This document shows, piece by piece, positions 35,001-42,342 of a stretch of DNA of 64,000 bases. The stretch comes from Neglectibacter sp. X58. GTDB taxonomy: Bacteria > Bacillota > Clostridia > Oscillospirales > Acutalibacteraceae. Numbering within the stretch: the first letter of the stretch is position 1; the number at the start of each line of letters is the position of its first letter. The DNA is taken from NCBI RefSeq assembly GCF_009936035.1, contig NZ_QWEO01000009.1, positions 31,274 to 95,273 on the forward strand, read 5' to 3'. The notes under the pieces are model-generated. The model was not told the origin of the DNA, ran no database searches, and worked only from the letters and a program-made list of their open reading frames with translations. Position numbers and translations under genes: made by a program.

Positions 35001-36136
35001 ATATGTCCTCTGCCATGTCCTCTTTAAGCGGCTCCGGGGTAGAGATTAAGCTTTACGGCGAGGACATGGACAGCCTGATGGAAACGGCGGAAGAGCTTGC
35101 GGCAGATCTCTCTGCCCTGGAAGGGGTGCAGGCCGCTGAAACAGGCCTGGAGGAAGCCGCGCCGGAGCTGCGCATTGTGGTGGACAAAAACAAGGCCATG
35201 GCGGAGGGGTTCACGGTAGCCCAGGTGTACCAGAGCGTGCGGGCCGCCATTACGGAATCCGCCACAGCCGCCTCCATGGACATAGGCGGCATTTCCGAGG
35301 ACGTGCTGGTGATCCACCCCAAGGAGGGGGAGATGCATTCCTCCTATGTGAAGGGCCTCACCCTTACAGCCACAGACCGCAAAACCGGGGAAACCCGGCA
35401 GGTGCCCCTTATCCAGGTGGCCTCCTTTGAAGACCGCCAAAGCCTTTCCTCCATCCACCGGGAAAACCAGAAGCGGGTGCTCACCCTCACTGCCCAAGTG
35501 GCAGAGGACCACAACGTCTCCCTGGTGGCCCGGGACGTGGAGCGCCTTTTAAAGGGCTACACGCCCCCAGAGGGCATTTCCCTGGAAATCACCGGGGAAA
35601 ATGAAACCATTATGGAGGCCATGGAGCAGCTTGTATACATGGCGGCCCTGGCAATCCTCATTATCTACCTGATTATGGTCATCCAGTTCCAGTCCCTGCT
35701 GCTGCCCTTCATCGTCATGTTCACCATTCCCCTGGCCTTTACAGGCGGCTTTCTGGCCCTGTATCTCTGCGGCATGGAGGTCAGCGTGGTGTCTATGATA
35801 GGCTTTATCATGCTTTCCGGCATCATTGTCAATAACGGCATTGTACTTATCGACTATATCAACCAGCTCCGCTCTGCCGGGGTGACCCGCCGGGACGCCA
35901 TTATACAGGCGGGCCGCACCCGCCTGCGCCCCATCCTGATGACCGTCCTCACCACCGTCCTGGGCCTTGTTTTTATGGCGGCGGGCAGCGGCACCGGGGC
36001 GGAGATGATGCAGCCTGTGGCCATTGTCTGCATCGGCGGCCTTCTGTACGCCACCCTTATGACCCTCTTTGTGGTGCCCGCCATGTACGAGCTGTTAAGC
36101 CGCCGGGAAATGCGCCACATTGACCTGGGCGAATGA
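32084..36136 (+). CDS. RND-superfamily efflux permease with a 330-residue coiled-coil insertion
   Basis: 1350 aa from TTG 32084 (AGGAGA seven bases upstream). The first helix is at 10-28, the typical RND N-terminal porter part follows (PNINMPYAVIITAYPGASPEEVE), and a TM2-6 block starts near 660 (DYIYIVVDTVLQNLVLGAAL), with SGLAVGVGMLVDNSVVVIENI containing the paired Asp residues of the proton relay. The second half ends with SVVSMIGFIMLSGIIVNNGIVL. Where AcrB-type pumps have a short strand leading to the docking domain, this protein has about 330 residues of Glu/Gln/Ala/Leu-rich heptad sequence (about 195-530) before MVSQILSAQHFSMPAGYI. No membrane fusion protein is encoded next to it. Confidence 0.88.
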   Translation: MFSRFSVKKPLTVVVGVIIAIVLGAVAFSRMTPDLLPNINMPYAVIITAYPGASPEEVEQEVTKPIEQAMATLDHLDSVTSVSRENASQVMLALTDDANMDTLTSEIREKLNGVSGGWADTVGTPYIMKINPNMLPVAVAAVEMEGMDNMALTNLLDTELLVKLEGIEGVASVSVSGNVQESVEVRLRQDKIDEVNRRIREKLEGTFADAEAELTEKSDEVEKGLEESREQAAELDRQQAQLQQGQSQLTQQGAQAQGQLISKKVEIETAKAQLQAQLATLADSEKTLLETQSQLQGLWDTLQGLTQQVQALDEAVAGLQQAAAAYAVLTEQKAALESQLAAAVPGSPEAEELQGQIAQIESQLGALDATLSGFGTTIEGAPAKIAELQSAREAAAKALEEARAAIAATGVNPDSIGASLEEVKANLSKVQSGKAAMEQTLSQLNAGSITVDQALSELSRQQTSGIMQISAGLSQIMAGKSAITSAQSQLDAAKEQIQSATEDFEAQKKAAFESAKIELTMDMVSQILSAQHFSMPAGYIETEGEQCLVRVGNKLSDMDELKALVLFDTGEDAIGPVTLSDVAEVSLQNNAGEVYAKVNGQDALALSFTKQSATSTAQVSKNIQKRFSELSGKYEGLSFTMLSDQGDYIYIVVDTVLQNLVLGAALAVLILLLFLKDLRPTLAVACSIPISLLVAIVLMYFSGVTLNVISLSGLAVGVGMLVDNSVVVIENIFRLRTEGVPAAKASVQGAVQVTGAIIASTLTTICVFLPIVFVEGVTRQLFTDMALTIGYSLLASLFVAITLVPALTSATLKKGKIRESRLFDGLLRGYGRLAAASLNHKWIVLTLSVVLLGSSVWLALSRGFLFMPSMSGTQLSVTVTPADEEASFQDKTALYDAVAERITGLAGIKTVGALSSGSDGGGLLGMMGGGGSDISMYALLDEDAGVKDKELAKQIEEACKDLDCEVSAQGSMDMSSAMSSLSGSGVEIKLYGEDMDSLMETAEELAADLSALEGVQAAETGLEEAAPELRIVVDKNKAMAEGFTVAQVYQSVRAAITESATAASMDIGGISEDVLVIHPKEGEMHSSYVKGLTLTATDRKTGETRQVPLIQVASFEDRQSLSSIHRENQKRVLTLTAQVAEDHNVSLVARDVERLLKGYTPPEGISLEITGENETIMEAMEQLVYMAALAILIIYLIMVIQFQSLLLPFIVMFTIPLAFTGGFLALYLCGMEVSVVSMIGFIMLSGIIVNNGIVLIDYINQLRSAGVTRRDAIIQAGRTRLRPILMTVLTTVLGLVFMAAGSGTGAEMMQPVAIVCIGGLLYATLMTLFVVPAMYELLSRREMRHIDLGE

Positions 36137-36183
36137 ACGCTCCTGGAAACACCCGGCTCGAAGGCCGAAAATGAAAGCACGCC

Positions 36184-36212
36184 TTGACATGGGCAAAATA
36201 GAGGAATATAAT
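36184..36212 (+). promoter_or_regulatory. Perfect-consensus sigma-A promoter of the ABC-2 operon
   Basis: TTGACA (36184-36189), 17 bases, TATAAT (36207-36212). The predicted start near 36219 lies inside the hairpin at 36215-36243. Confidence 0.7.
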
Positions 36213-36214
36213 AG

Positions 36215-36252
36215 GAAACCCACCGCGTTTTTTGGTGGGTTTCATGTTTTTT
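36215..36252 (+). terminator. Intrinsic terminator / possible attenuator right after the promoter
   Basis: GAAACCCACC, nine-base loop, GGTGGGTTTC, then ATGTTTTTT. It can end transcripts from the RND gene and also sits at the 5' end of RNA from the promoter immediately upstream. Confidence 0.7.
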
Positions 36253-36375
36253 AGTCCAAGGGGGCCAGGTGAAAAGAAAGAAGGCAGGCATGGCTGCGGC
36301 TTTGTGTCTCGGCTGCAGACAGGCGCTGCCCCGGCCTTTTCAAACCGGTTCCGCAGCAAGAGAGGAGTGTTTACC

Positions 36376-37164
36376 ATGATTGAAGTGTCCCATCTGCGCA
36401 AAACCTTCCGGGTAGCCCGCCGGGACAAAGGCTTTCAAAATGCCGTAAAAGCCCTGTTTCGCCGGGAGTACGAGGAAATCCACGCCTTAAATGACATTTC
36501 CTTTTCCATCGGGGAAGGGGAGATGGTGGGCTACATAGGCCCCAACGGCGCGGGAAAAAGCAGCACCATCAAGGTTTTAAGCGGCGTGCTCACCCCGGAC
36601 GGGGGAGAGTGCCGGGTGGACGGCCGGATTCCCTGGAAGCAGCGCGTAAAGCACGTGGCCCAAATCGGCGTGGTGTTCGGGCAGCGCAGCCAGCTTTGGT
36701 GGGATGTGCCTGTGATAGATTCCTTCGAGCTTTTAAAGGACATCTATAAAATCCCCGCTGCCCTCTACCGCAAAAATGTAGGCGATCTCACAGAGCTTCT
36801 GGACTTGTCCCAGCTTCTGCGCACCCCCACCCGCCAGCTTTCCCTGGGCCAGCGCATGCGCTGCGAGATAGCGGCCTCCCTGCTCCACAGCCCGAAAATC
36901 CTGTTTCTGGACGAGCCTACCATCGGCCTGGACGCTGTGTCCAAGCTGGCGGTGCGGGACTTTGTCAAGCGCCTGAACAAAGAGCACAAAACCACTGTCA
37001 TCCTCACCACCCACGACATGCAGGACATTGAGGCTTTAGCCAGCCGGGTCATTTTAATCGGCAAAGGGAAAATCCTCTTAGACGGCACCCTGGACAACAT
37101 CCGCCGGGGCGGGGAGCAGATTGACGAGACTATCGCCCATCTGTACAAGAAGTACGACATATGA
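36376..37164 (+). CDS. ABC transporter ATP-binding protein (ABC-2 exporter)
   Basis: 262 aa. Walker A GPNGAGKSSTIK near residue 55, Q-loop GVVFGQRSQLWW, signature QLSLGQRMRCEIA (LSLGQ), Walker B ILFLDEPTIGLD and the switch His in TTHDMQD. The family fits NatA/YadG-like exporters; the 30-residue segment before Walker A (FRVARRDKGFQNAVKALFRR) is characteristic of the subgroup that works with paired ABC-2 permeases. ATG 36376 has GAGAGGAG eight bases upstream. Two permease genes follow, so a three-gene operon encodes a heterodimeric exporter. Confidence 0.92.
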   Translation: MIEVSHLRKTFRVARRDKGFQNAVKALFRREYEEIHALNDISFSIGEGEMVGYIGPNGAGKSSTIKVLSGVLTPDGGECRVDGRIPWKQRVKHVAQIGVVFGQRSQLWWDVPVIDSFELLKDIYKIPAALYRKNVGDLTELLDLSQLLRTPTRQLSLGQRMRCEIAASLLHSPKILFLDEPTIGLDAVSKLAVRDFVKRLNKEHKTTVILTTHDMQDIEALASRVILIGKGKILLDGTLDNIRRGGEQIDETIAHLYKKYDI

Positions 37165-37174
37165 GGGCGCGCAC

Positions 37175-37978
37175 ATGAAAAAATACATATCCTTTTTCCG
37201 GCTTCGCTTTGCCATGAATTTGCAATACCGGGTGGCGGCCCTGGCAGGCATTGTCTGCCAGTTTGCCTGGGGCGGCATGGCGATTTTAGCTTTCTATGCC
37301 TTTTATGAAACAGACCCCGCCTCTTTCCCTATGGACTTCCAGGCCACTGCCAGCTATATCTGGATGCAGCAGGCGTTTTTGGGCCTCCTTTCTGTAGGCG
37401 CCATGGACAACTCCATCTTCAACACCATCCAGACCGGGGACGTGGTGTATGAAGTCTGCCGCCCCGTTGACCTTTACGCCATGTGGTTTTCCCACAGCGC
37501 TGCCACCCGCATTGCCAGGGCTTTGCTGCGGTGCGTCCTCCCCCTGATTATAGCGGCGTTTCTGCCAAAGCCCTTTGGGCTTATGGCCCCGCCCAGCCTT
37601 ATGGCCTTCCTGCTGTTTTTAGTGGCCCTGTGTTTGGCCCTGCTGGTGACAACCTCCTTCTGCATGGTGGTGTATATTTTAACCTTTTACACCATCTCTT
37701 ACCGGGGCGTGCGCATGGTGGCTGTCTCCCTCAGCGACTTTTTAATGGGCGGCATTGTGCCCCTGCCCTTTTTCCCCGAGGGCTTCCGCCAGTTTGCGGA
37801 GCTTCTGCCCTTTTCCTGCATGGAGAACGTGCCCCTGCGGGTGTACAGCGGGGACTTGGCTGGCCCTGAAATGGCCCGGGCCATCCTGCTGCAAATTTTC
37901 TGGGTATTCGCCCTGGTGCTCATCGGCAAGGTTTTAGAGCAAAAGGCCCTTAAACGTGTTGTGGTGCAGGGAGGTTGA
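37175..37978 (+). CDS. ABC-2 family permease subunit 1
   Basis: 267 aa with six predicted membrane helices (for example ALAGIVCQFAWGGMAILAFYA, LMAFLLFLVALCLALLVTT and AILLQIFWVFALVLIGKVLE). The start is ATG 37175 with GAGGGCG upstream, 10 bases after the ATPase stop. Sequence and length resemble the ABC-2 permeases in which two different subunits pair. The exported substrate is not evident from the neighbours. Confidence 0.85.
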   Translation: MKKYISFFRLRFAMNLQYRVAALAGIVCQFAWGGMAILAFYAFYETDPASFPMDFQATASYIWMQQAFLGLLSVGAMDNSIFNTIQTGDVVYEVCRPVDLYAMWFSHSAATRIARALLRCVLPLIIAAFLPKPFGLMAPPSLMAFLLFLVALCLALLVTTSFCMVVYILTFYTISYRGVRMVAVSLSDFLMGGIVPLPFFPEGFRQFAELLPFSCMENVPLRVYSGDLAGPEMARAILLQIFWVFALVLIGKVLEQKALKRVVVQGG

Positions 37979-37983
37979 GAATC

Positions 37984-38763
37984 ATGCTAAGGCTTTACAA
38001 AAAATATTTTTCCATCCACTTGAAAAGCGTGATGCAGTATAAAGCGTCCTTTTTCATCACGCTCATTGGCAATTTCATCACATCCTTCACCGTGTTCCTG
38101 GGAGTCGTGTTCATGTTTCAGCGCTTCCACAAGGTAAAGGATTTCCAGTTCAGCGAGGTGGTTCTCTGCTATGGCATTCTGCTTTTAGGCTTCCAGATAA
38201 GCCAGATGTTTGCCTCCGGCTTCAAGGTGTTCGACACCATGATAGCAAACGGGCAGTTCGACCGTATTTTAACCCGCCCCTGCAATGAAATCTTCCAGGT
38301 GCTTGCCAGCCGCATCGACTTTGTGCGCCTGGGCGGCATGTTCCAGGGTGTTGTCATGTTCGTCTACGGCATCTCCCAGGCCGGGGTGGACTGGACGCCC
38401 CTGCGGGTGCTCACCCTTATTTTCATGGTGATTGGCGGCAGCGTGGTGTTTTCCGCCATCTTCCTTTTAGACGGCGCCTTTGCCTTCTTCACCCTGGAGG
38501 GCCTGGAGTTTATGAACGTGTTCAGCTATGGGGCCTCGGAGCATGGCAAGTATCCCGTCAGCATTTACGGCAAGGGGATGCTCACCTTCTGCACCTTTGT
38601 GGTGCCCTATGCCTTGTTCCAATATTACCCCCTGCTGTTCCTTTTAGGCCGCAGCGACAACCTGTGGTTCATGTTCCTGCCCCTTATCTCCTGCTGGTTC
38701 GTTGTCCCCTGCTGGCTGGTGTGGCGCTTAGGGGTACACAGGTATAAATCCACTGGCTCCTAA
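37984..38763 (+). CDS. ABC-2 family permease subunit 2
   Basis: 259 aa, six helices (ASFFITLIGNFITSFTVFLG; VVLCYGILLLGFQISQMF; LWFMFLPLISCWFVVPCWLV). The conserved segment GQFDRILTRPCNEIFQVLA is shared with partner-type ABC-2 permeases (TGDVVYEVCRPVDLYAMW in subunit 1). ATG 37984 follows GGGAGG by nine bases, six bases after the previous stop. Last gene of the operon; it is followed by a cloverleaf-like sequence and a terminator. Confidence 0.85.
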   Translation: MLRLYKKYFSIHLKSVMQYKASFFITLIGNFITSFTVFLGVVFMFQRFHKVKDFQFSEVVLCYGILLLGFQISQMFASGFKVFDTMIANGQFDRILTRPCNEIFQVLASRIDFVRLGGMFQGVVMFVYGISQAGVDWTPLRVLTLIFMVIGGSVVFSAIFLLDGAFAFFTLEGLEFMNVFSYGASEHGKYPVSIYGKGMLTFCTFVVPYALFQYYPLLFLLGRSDNLWFMFLPLISCWFVVPCWLVWRLGVHRYKSTGS

Positions 38764-38781
38764 AAGCCTTTCCCCAGCGCC

Positions 38782-38863
38782 GCCCGCCCCTGTGCAAAAC
38801 CTCCGGTTTTGCAGCCCCCCCTCCGGGGGCCATCCCGGCCCGGGCCGGGATGCAGGGGCGGGC
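38782..38863. repeat. Cloverleaf-like sequence: 11-bp stem enclosing three hairpins
   Basis: Outer arms GCCCGCCCCTG (38782-38792) and CAGGGGCGGGC (38853-38863) pair perfectly. Inside are TGCAAAACC-TCC-GGTTTTGCA (38793-38813), GCCCCC...GGGGGC (38814-38830) and the 22-base palindrome CATCCCGGCCC/GGGCCGGGATG (38831-38852). It lies between convergent genes. Confidence 0.75.
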
Positions 38864-38877
38864 TTCCCTAAAGCAAA

Positions 38878-38914
38878 AGGGCGCAAACGTTTCTGCCGCA
38901 AACGTTTGCGCCCT
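38878..38914. terminator. Perfect 15-bp hairpin between convergent operons
   Basis: AGGGCGCAAACGTTT, seven-base loop, exact complement. The flanking U-runs are weak on both strands, so function as terminator is likely but not certain. Confidence 0.6.
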
Positions 38915-38929
38915 ATCTTATGTTGTTTG

Positions 38930-39490
38930 TCACAGCACCCCCAGGTGCTCCAGCAGAATCTTCACCCCTAAAAGCACCAGGATGCACCCGCCAAACAGCT
39001 CGGCCCTGCTCTGATATTTGCTGCCGAAAATGCTGCCCGCCTTCACGCCAACAGCGGAAAGGATAAAGGTGACCACGCCGATAAAGGCCACAGCAGACAG
39101 GATATCCACCCGCAAAAAGGCAAAGCTTACCCCCACAGCCAGGGCGTCAATGCTGGTGGCCAGGGCCAGCAGCACCATGGCTTTCGGGTTCAGGGAAGCG
39201 TCTCCCGGTTCCTCCTCCGGAGAGAGGGCCTCCTTAATCATGTTCCCCCCAATGGCCCCCAGCAGCAGGAAGGCCAGCCAGTGATCAAAAGCTTCGATGG
39301 CCCCAGAAAACTGCATCCCCACAGCATAGCCTATCAGGGGCATCAGCGCCTGGAATCCTCCAAACCACAGCCCCACCACAGCCATGCTTTTGGGTTTGGC
39401 CTCCCGCATGGCAAGGCCCTTACACACAGCCACCGCAAAGGCGTCCATGGAAAGTCCCACCGCCAGTATGAACAATTCTACAATTCCCAT
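38930..39490 (-). CDS. mntP: Manganese efflux pump MntP
   Basis: 186 aa, six helices. The two internal repeats carry SMDAFAVAVCKG near residue 15 and SIDALAVGVSF near 117, the paired Asp-containing metal sites of MntP (UPF0059). MntP exports Mn2+ to avoid toxicity. ATG 39490 has no Shine-Dalgarno site; a short ORF (stop 39478) overlaps the start by 13 bases and an R6 hairpin ends 13 bases upstream. I looked for the yybP-ykoY manganese riboswitch consensus upstream and did not see it. Confidence 0.9.
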   Translation of the reverse strand: MGIVELFILAVGLSMDAFAVAVCKGLAMREAKPKSMAVVGLWFGGFQALMPLIGYAVGMQFSGAIEAFDHWLAFLLLGAIGGNMIKEALSPEEEPGDASLNPKAMVLLALATSIDALAVGVSFAFLRVDILSAVAFIGVVTFILSAVGVKAGSIFGSKYQSRAELFGGCILVLLGVKILLEHLGVL

Positions 39491-39609
39491 GTGAATCGCC
39501 GCGCGATACGGGATTCGCACAAAAAGAGGTAAAACAGCCGCCTTTTGTGCCCGTATCGCTCCTTTCTTTGAATTTTTCCCAGGATCTCCATCCTTCCGTT
39601 TGCCGCCAT
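39478..39609 (-). CDS. Short upstream ORF overlapping the mntP start (R6 leader)
   Basis: 43 codons from ATG 39609, or 37 from ATG 39591; ends at TAG 39480-39478, 13 bases into mntP. The peptide includes QRKERYGHKRRLFYLF, then LCESRIARRFTWEL. It shares the HK...LCE..IA.R pattern with the short ORF before the nucleotidyltransferase. The ribosome site is weak, and conservation may reflect the hairpin rather than the peptide. Confidence 0.25.
   Translation of the reverse strand: MAANGRMEILGKIQRKERYGHKRRLFYLFLCESRIARRFTWEL
39503..39572 (-). repeat. R6 hairpin leader, copy before mntP
   Basis: Minus strand: AAAGAAAGGAG, CGATACGGG, GCACAAAAGGC, loop, CTTTTTGTGC, GAAT, CCCGTATCGC. Outer arms pair over nine bp (longer than in the other copy), inner arms over eight, and the GAAT bulge is kept. 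Confidence 0.6.
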
Positions 39610-39690
39610 GGGGGCGGGATTCTACCAAAGAGCCATGAAAAACAGCCTTTTGCGCCCAGTGCAGTTCCTTCCTGCTTTTTCACACGAAAA

Positions 39691-39746
39691 GGACTCATAG
39701 AAAACACACCCCAAAGGGGCAGCTTTCTATGAGTCTCGTTTTTTCA
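39691..39746 (+). terminator. Long hairpin with T-run (plus-strand reading)
   Basis: GACTCATAGAAA, an inner CCCC-AAA-GGGG hairpin, TTTCTATGAGTC, then TCGTTTTTT. No plus-strand gene ends nearby, so its role is unclear. Confidence 0.4.
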
Positions 39747-39759
39747 GGCAACACCAGGC

Positions 39760-39867
39760 TTATAGTAAAGGCACTTGAAAATCGGTATATACGATTTTCA
39801 AGCCGGGTGGCTACGCCACCTGGTTCAAAAGAGGTATTCGACCTCTTTTGAACTGCGTTAACTATAA
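39760..39867 (+). repeat. R5 three-hairpin element, plus copy (108 bp)
   Basis: TTATAGTAAAGGCA, hairpin CTTGAAAATCG...CGATTTTCAAG, hairpin GGTGGCTACGCCACC, hairpin TTCAAAAGAGGT-ATTCG-ACCTCTTTTGAA, then CTGCGTTAACTATAA. Matches the inverted copy at 23268-23375 in length and order. Confidence 0.75.
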
Positions 39868-40016
39868 TAAGCCATTTTGTTGACATTGCCGCACAGCAGG
39901 CCGTCCGGAATCCCGGCAAAGCCTCCCGCGCAAACTACTCCCCCATACACGCTACAATATATATAGTATAGCGGAAGAATATGCCAGCGTCAAGGGCAAG
40001 TTTCCAGGGAAGTCCT

Positions 40017-40063
40017 TAATTTTTCGATCAACCCTTTTTGTAAAAAGGGTTGCAAGGTGCAGG
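40017..40063 (-). repeat. R3 half-element downstream of glgP
   Basis: Minus strand: CCTTGCAACCCTTTTTAC, AAAAAGGGTTGATCGAAAAA. This is the second hairpin of R3; the arms read AACCCTTTTT/AAAAAGGGTT where the 47990 copy has AAACCTTTTT/AAAAAGGTTT, a paired change. It may terminate glgP. Confidence 0.55.
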
Positions 40064-40074
40064 GGCAGCGCAAA

Positions 40075-42342
40075 TCATTTCAGGTGCCAGATGTCCTCGT
40101 TATACTGGGCGATGGAGCGGTCGGAGGAGAAGAACCCGGCCTTGGCGATATTCGTAAGCATCATCTTGGCCCAAGCGTCCCTGTCCTCATACTGCTCCAG
40201 CAGCTTTTCCTTTGCAGCGATATATTCCTTCACGTCCAGAAGCGCCATGAACCAGTCTTTCCGGCTCATGTCCTTGTAAAGCCTGCCCAGGTTTTCCGGA
40301 TCCCCCAGGCGCATAACCGCAGGGCTGATGATAAAGTCCAAAAGCTCTGTAATTTCCTTGTCCTTGGGGTAGTAGTCCTTGGTGGTATACCGCCCAGGCC
40401 CTTCCTCGTAAAGCTTGATGACTTCCTCGCTGCCCTTGCCGAAAATGCAGATATTCTCCTTCCCCACCAGGTCGCATATTTCCACGTTGGCCCCGTCCAT
40501 GGTGCCCAGGGTGACAGCGCCGTTGAGCATAAACTTCATGTTGCCTGTGCCGCTGGCTTCCTTGGAGGCCAGGGAGATCTGCTCGGAAATGTCGCAGGCG
40601 GGAATCAGCTTTTCCGCCCAGGTCACGTTGTAATTTTCCACCATCACCACCTTCAGCCAGGGGCTGACATCCGGATCCTGTGCGATGAGATCCTGCAAAG
40701 TGAGAATCAGGTGGATAATGTCCTTGGCGATAATATAGGCAGGGGCGGCTTTTGCGCCAAACAACAGGGTAATGGGCCGCTTGGGGCGGTGCCCCGCCTT
40801 AATCTGCTTATATTTCCAGATGATATACAGGGCGTTCATCTGCTGGCGCTTATACTCGTGCAGGCGCTTAATCTGGATGTCAAATACAGAATCCGGGTCA
40901 AGCTCCACGCCGCTCTTTTCCTTCATCACCCGGCAAAGCTCCCGCTTGTTTGCCTGCTTAATCTCCAGCAGCTTCCCTAAAACCTCCTGGTCATCCTGGA
41001 ACTCCAGCAGCTTTTCCAGTTCTTTTGCGTCTTTCTTCCAGCCCGTTCCAATCTTCTCCGTCAGGAAATCGGAAAGCTGGGGGTTGCAGTGCATCAGCCA
41101 CCGCCGGAAGGTAACGCCGTTTGTCTTGTTGTTGAACTTCTCCGGGTAAACCTCCGCAAAATGCTTCAGCTCTGCTTCCCGCAGGATGTCTGTGTGCAGG
41201 GCCGCCACGCCATTCACGGAGAAGCCGTAATGGATGTCCATGTTTGCCATGTGGACGAGGCCGCCCTGGTCAATAATCCACAGCTTTTCGTTCTGGGGGA
41301 ACTTCTCCCGCACCCGTCTGTCCAGCTCCCGGATAATGGGCACAAGGCCGGGCACAGCCTCCTCCAGATAGTCTATGGGCCACTTCTCCAGGGCCTCCGC
41401 CAGAATGGTGTGGTTGGTATAGGCGCAGGTTTGGGACACAATGGAAATGGCCTCGTCCATGTGGATGCCGTCCTTCTGCATGAGGCGGATAAGCTCCGGG
41501 ATAATCATGGAAGGATGGGTGTCGTTAATCTGGATAACCGCGTGCTTATGCAAATCCCGCAGGGCATAGCCCTTCTGGGAAAGCTCCTTGATAATAAGCT
41601 GTGCGCCGGCGCTCACCATGAAATACTGCTGGTACACCCGTAAAAGCCGTCCCGCCCGGTCGCTGTCGTCGGGATACAGGAACAGGGTCAGGTTCCGGGA
41701 AATGTCATGCTTGTCAAAGTCAATGTCCCTGGTGACAATAGATTCGTCCGCTGTCTCCATGTCAAACAGGTGCAGGCAGTTCACGCCGTTCTCATAGCCT
41801 GCCACCTGGATGTCATACATCACCGCCTGCAGTTCCCCCTGGGGGAAGGGCACCCAGAACCGGGTGTCAGTCTTTTTGGCCCAGCAGGTGGGGGAGAGCC
41901 AGTATTCCGGCTTTTCCCACTGCTTATGATCCCAGAATTCCTGCCGGAACAGCCCGAAGTGGTAGAGAAGCCCCACGCCGTCGGCAGGCAGGCCCAAGGT
42001 GGCGGCAGAGTCCAGATAGCAGGCGGCTAAGCGCCCCAGGCCGCCATTGCCCAAGGCAGGCTCCGGCTCAATCTCCTCAATGTCGGAGAGGTTCTTCCCG
42101 GCGGCAGCCAGGGTTTTGCGCACCTCATCATACACCCCCAGGTTAATCAGGTTGTTGGAGAGCAGCTTGCCCATTAAAAATTCCGCGGAAACATAATACA
42201 GCTTCCTGTCCCCCTGGATGCGGGGGGTAGCCGCCAGACGCTCCTGCACCATGGCGGTGAGGGCGTGGTAAATTTCCTCGTTCCCTGCCTGATACAGGGG
42301 CTTGCTGCCTAGTTTGTTTTCCAGTTCAATCTGTATGCTCAT
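40075..42342 (-). CDS. glgP: Glycogen/maltodextrin phosphorylase
   Basis: 755 aa. The PLP site [17 protein letters not shown] is near residue 605, and the N-terminal half has [16 protein letters not shown] and the phosphate-site region. The enzyme releases glucose-1-phosphate from alpha-1,4-glucans. Its length fits the shorter Firmicutes/archaeal-type members. The ATG overlaps the malQ stop (ATGA), so glgP is the second gene of a malQ-glgP operon. MalQ being interrupted (see below) would leave phosphorolysis without its usual partner. Confidence 0.94.
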   Translation of the reverse strand: MSIQIELENKLGSKPLYQAGNEEIYHALTAMVQERLAATPRIQGDRKLYYVSAEFLMGKLLSNNLINLGVYDEVRKTLAAAGKNLSDIEEIEPEPALGNGGLGRLAACYLDSAATLGLPADGVGLLYHFGLFRQEFWDHKQWEKPEYWLSPTCWAKKTDTRFWVPFPQGELQAVMYDIQVAGYENGVNCLHLFDMETADESIVTRDIDFDKHDISRNLTLFLYPDDSDRAGRLLRVYQQYFMVSAGAQLIIKELSQKGYALRDLHKHAVIQINDTHPSMIIPELIRLMQKDGIHMDEAISIVSQTCAYTNHTILAEALEKWPIDYLEEAVPGLVPIIRELDRRVREKFPQNEKLWIIDQGGLVHMANMDIHYGFSVNGVAALHTDILREAELKHFAEVYPEKFNNKTNGVTFRRWLMHCNPQLSDFLTEKIGTGWKKDAKELEKLLEFQDDQEVLGKLLEIKQANKRELCRVMKEKSGVELDPDSVFDIQIKRLHEYKRQQMNALYIIWKYKQIKAGHRPKRPITLLFGAKAAPAYIIAKDIIHLILTLQDLIAQDPDVSPWLKVVMVENYNVTWAEKLIPACDISEQISLASKEASGTGNMKFMLNGAVTLGTMDGANVEICDLVGKENICIFGKGSEEVIKLYEEGPGRYTTKDYYPKDKEITELLDFIISPAVMRLGDPENLGRLYKDMSRKDWFMALLDVKEYIAAKEKLLEQYEDRDAWAKMMLTNIAKAGFFSSDRSIAQYNEDIWHLK

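Larger units (their letters stand above)
39491..40074. other. Gene-less region between glgP and mntP
   Basis: 584 bases. From mntP outward: R6 hairpin (39503-39559), a decayed second R6-like copy (about 39605-39665, minus), a long hairpin GACTCATAGAAA...TTTCTATGAGTC (39691-39736) enclosing CCCCAAAGGGG and followed by CGTTTTTT, the R5 element (39760-39867), about 150 bases with nothing recognised, and an R3 half-element (40017-40063). Confidence 0.55.

Noticed and set aside
39491..39660. yybP-ykoY manganese riboswitch upstream of mntP
   Set aside because: The characteristic conserved loops of that riboswitch were not found; the leader instead matches repeat R6.
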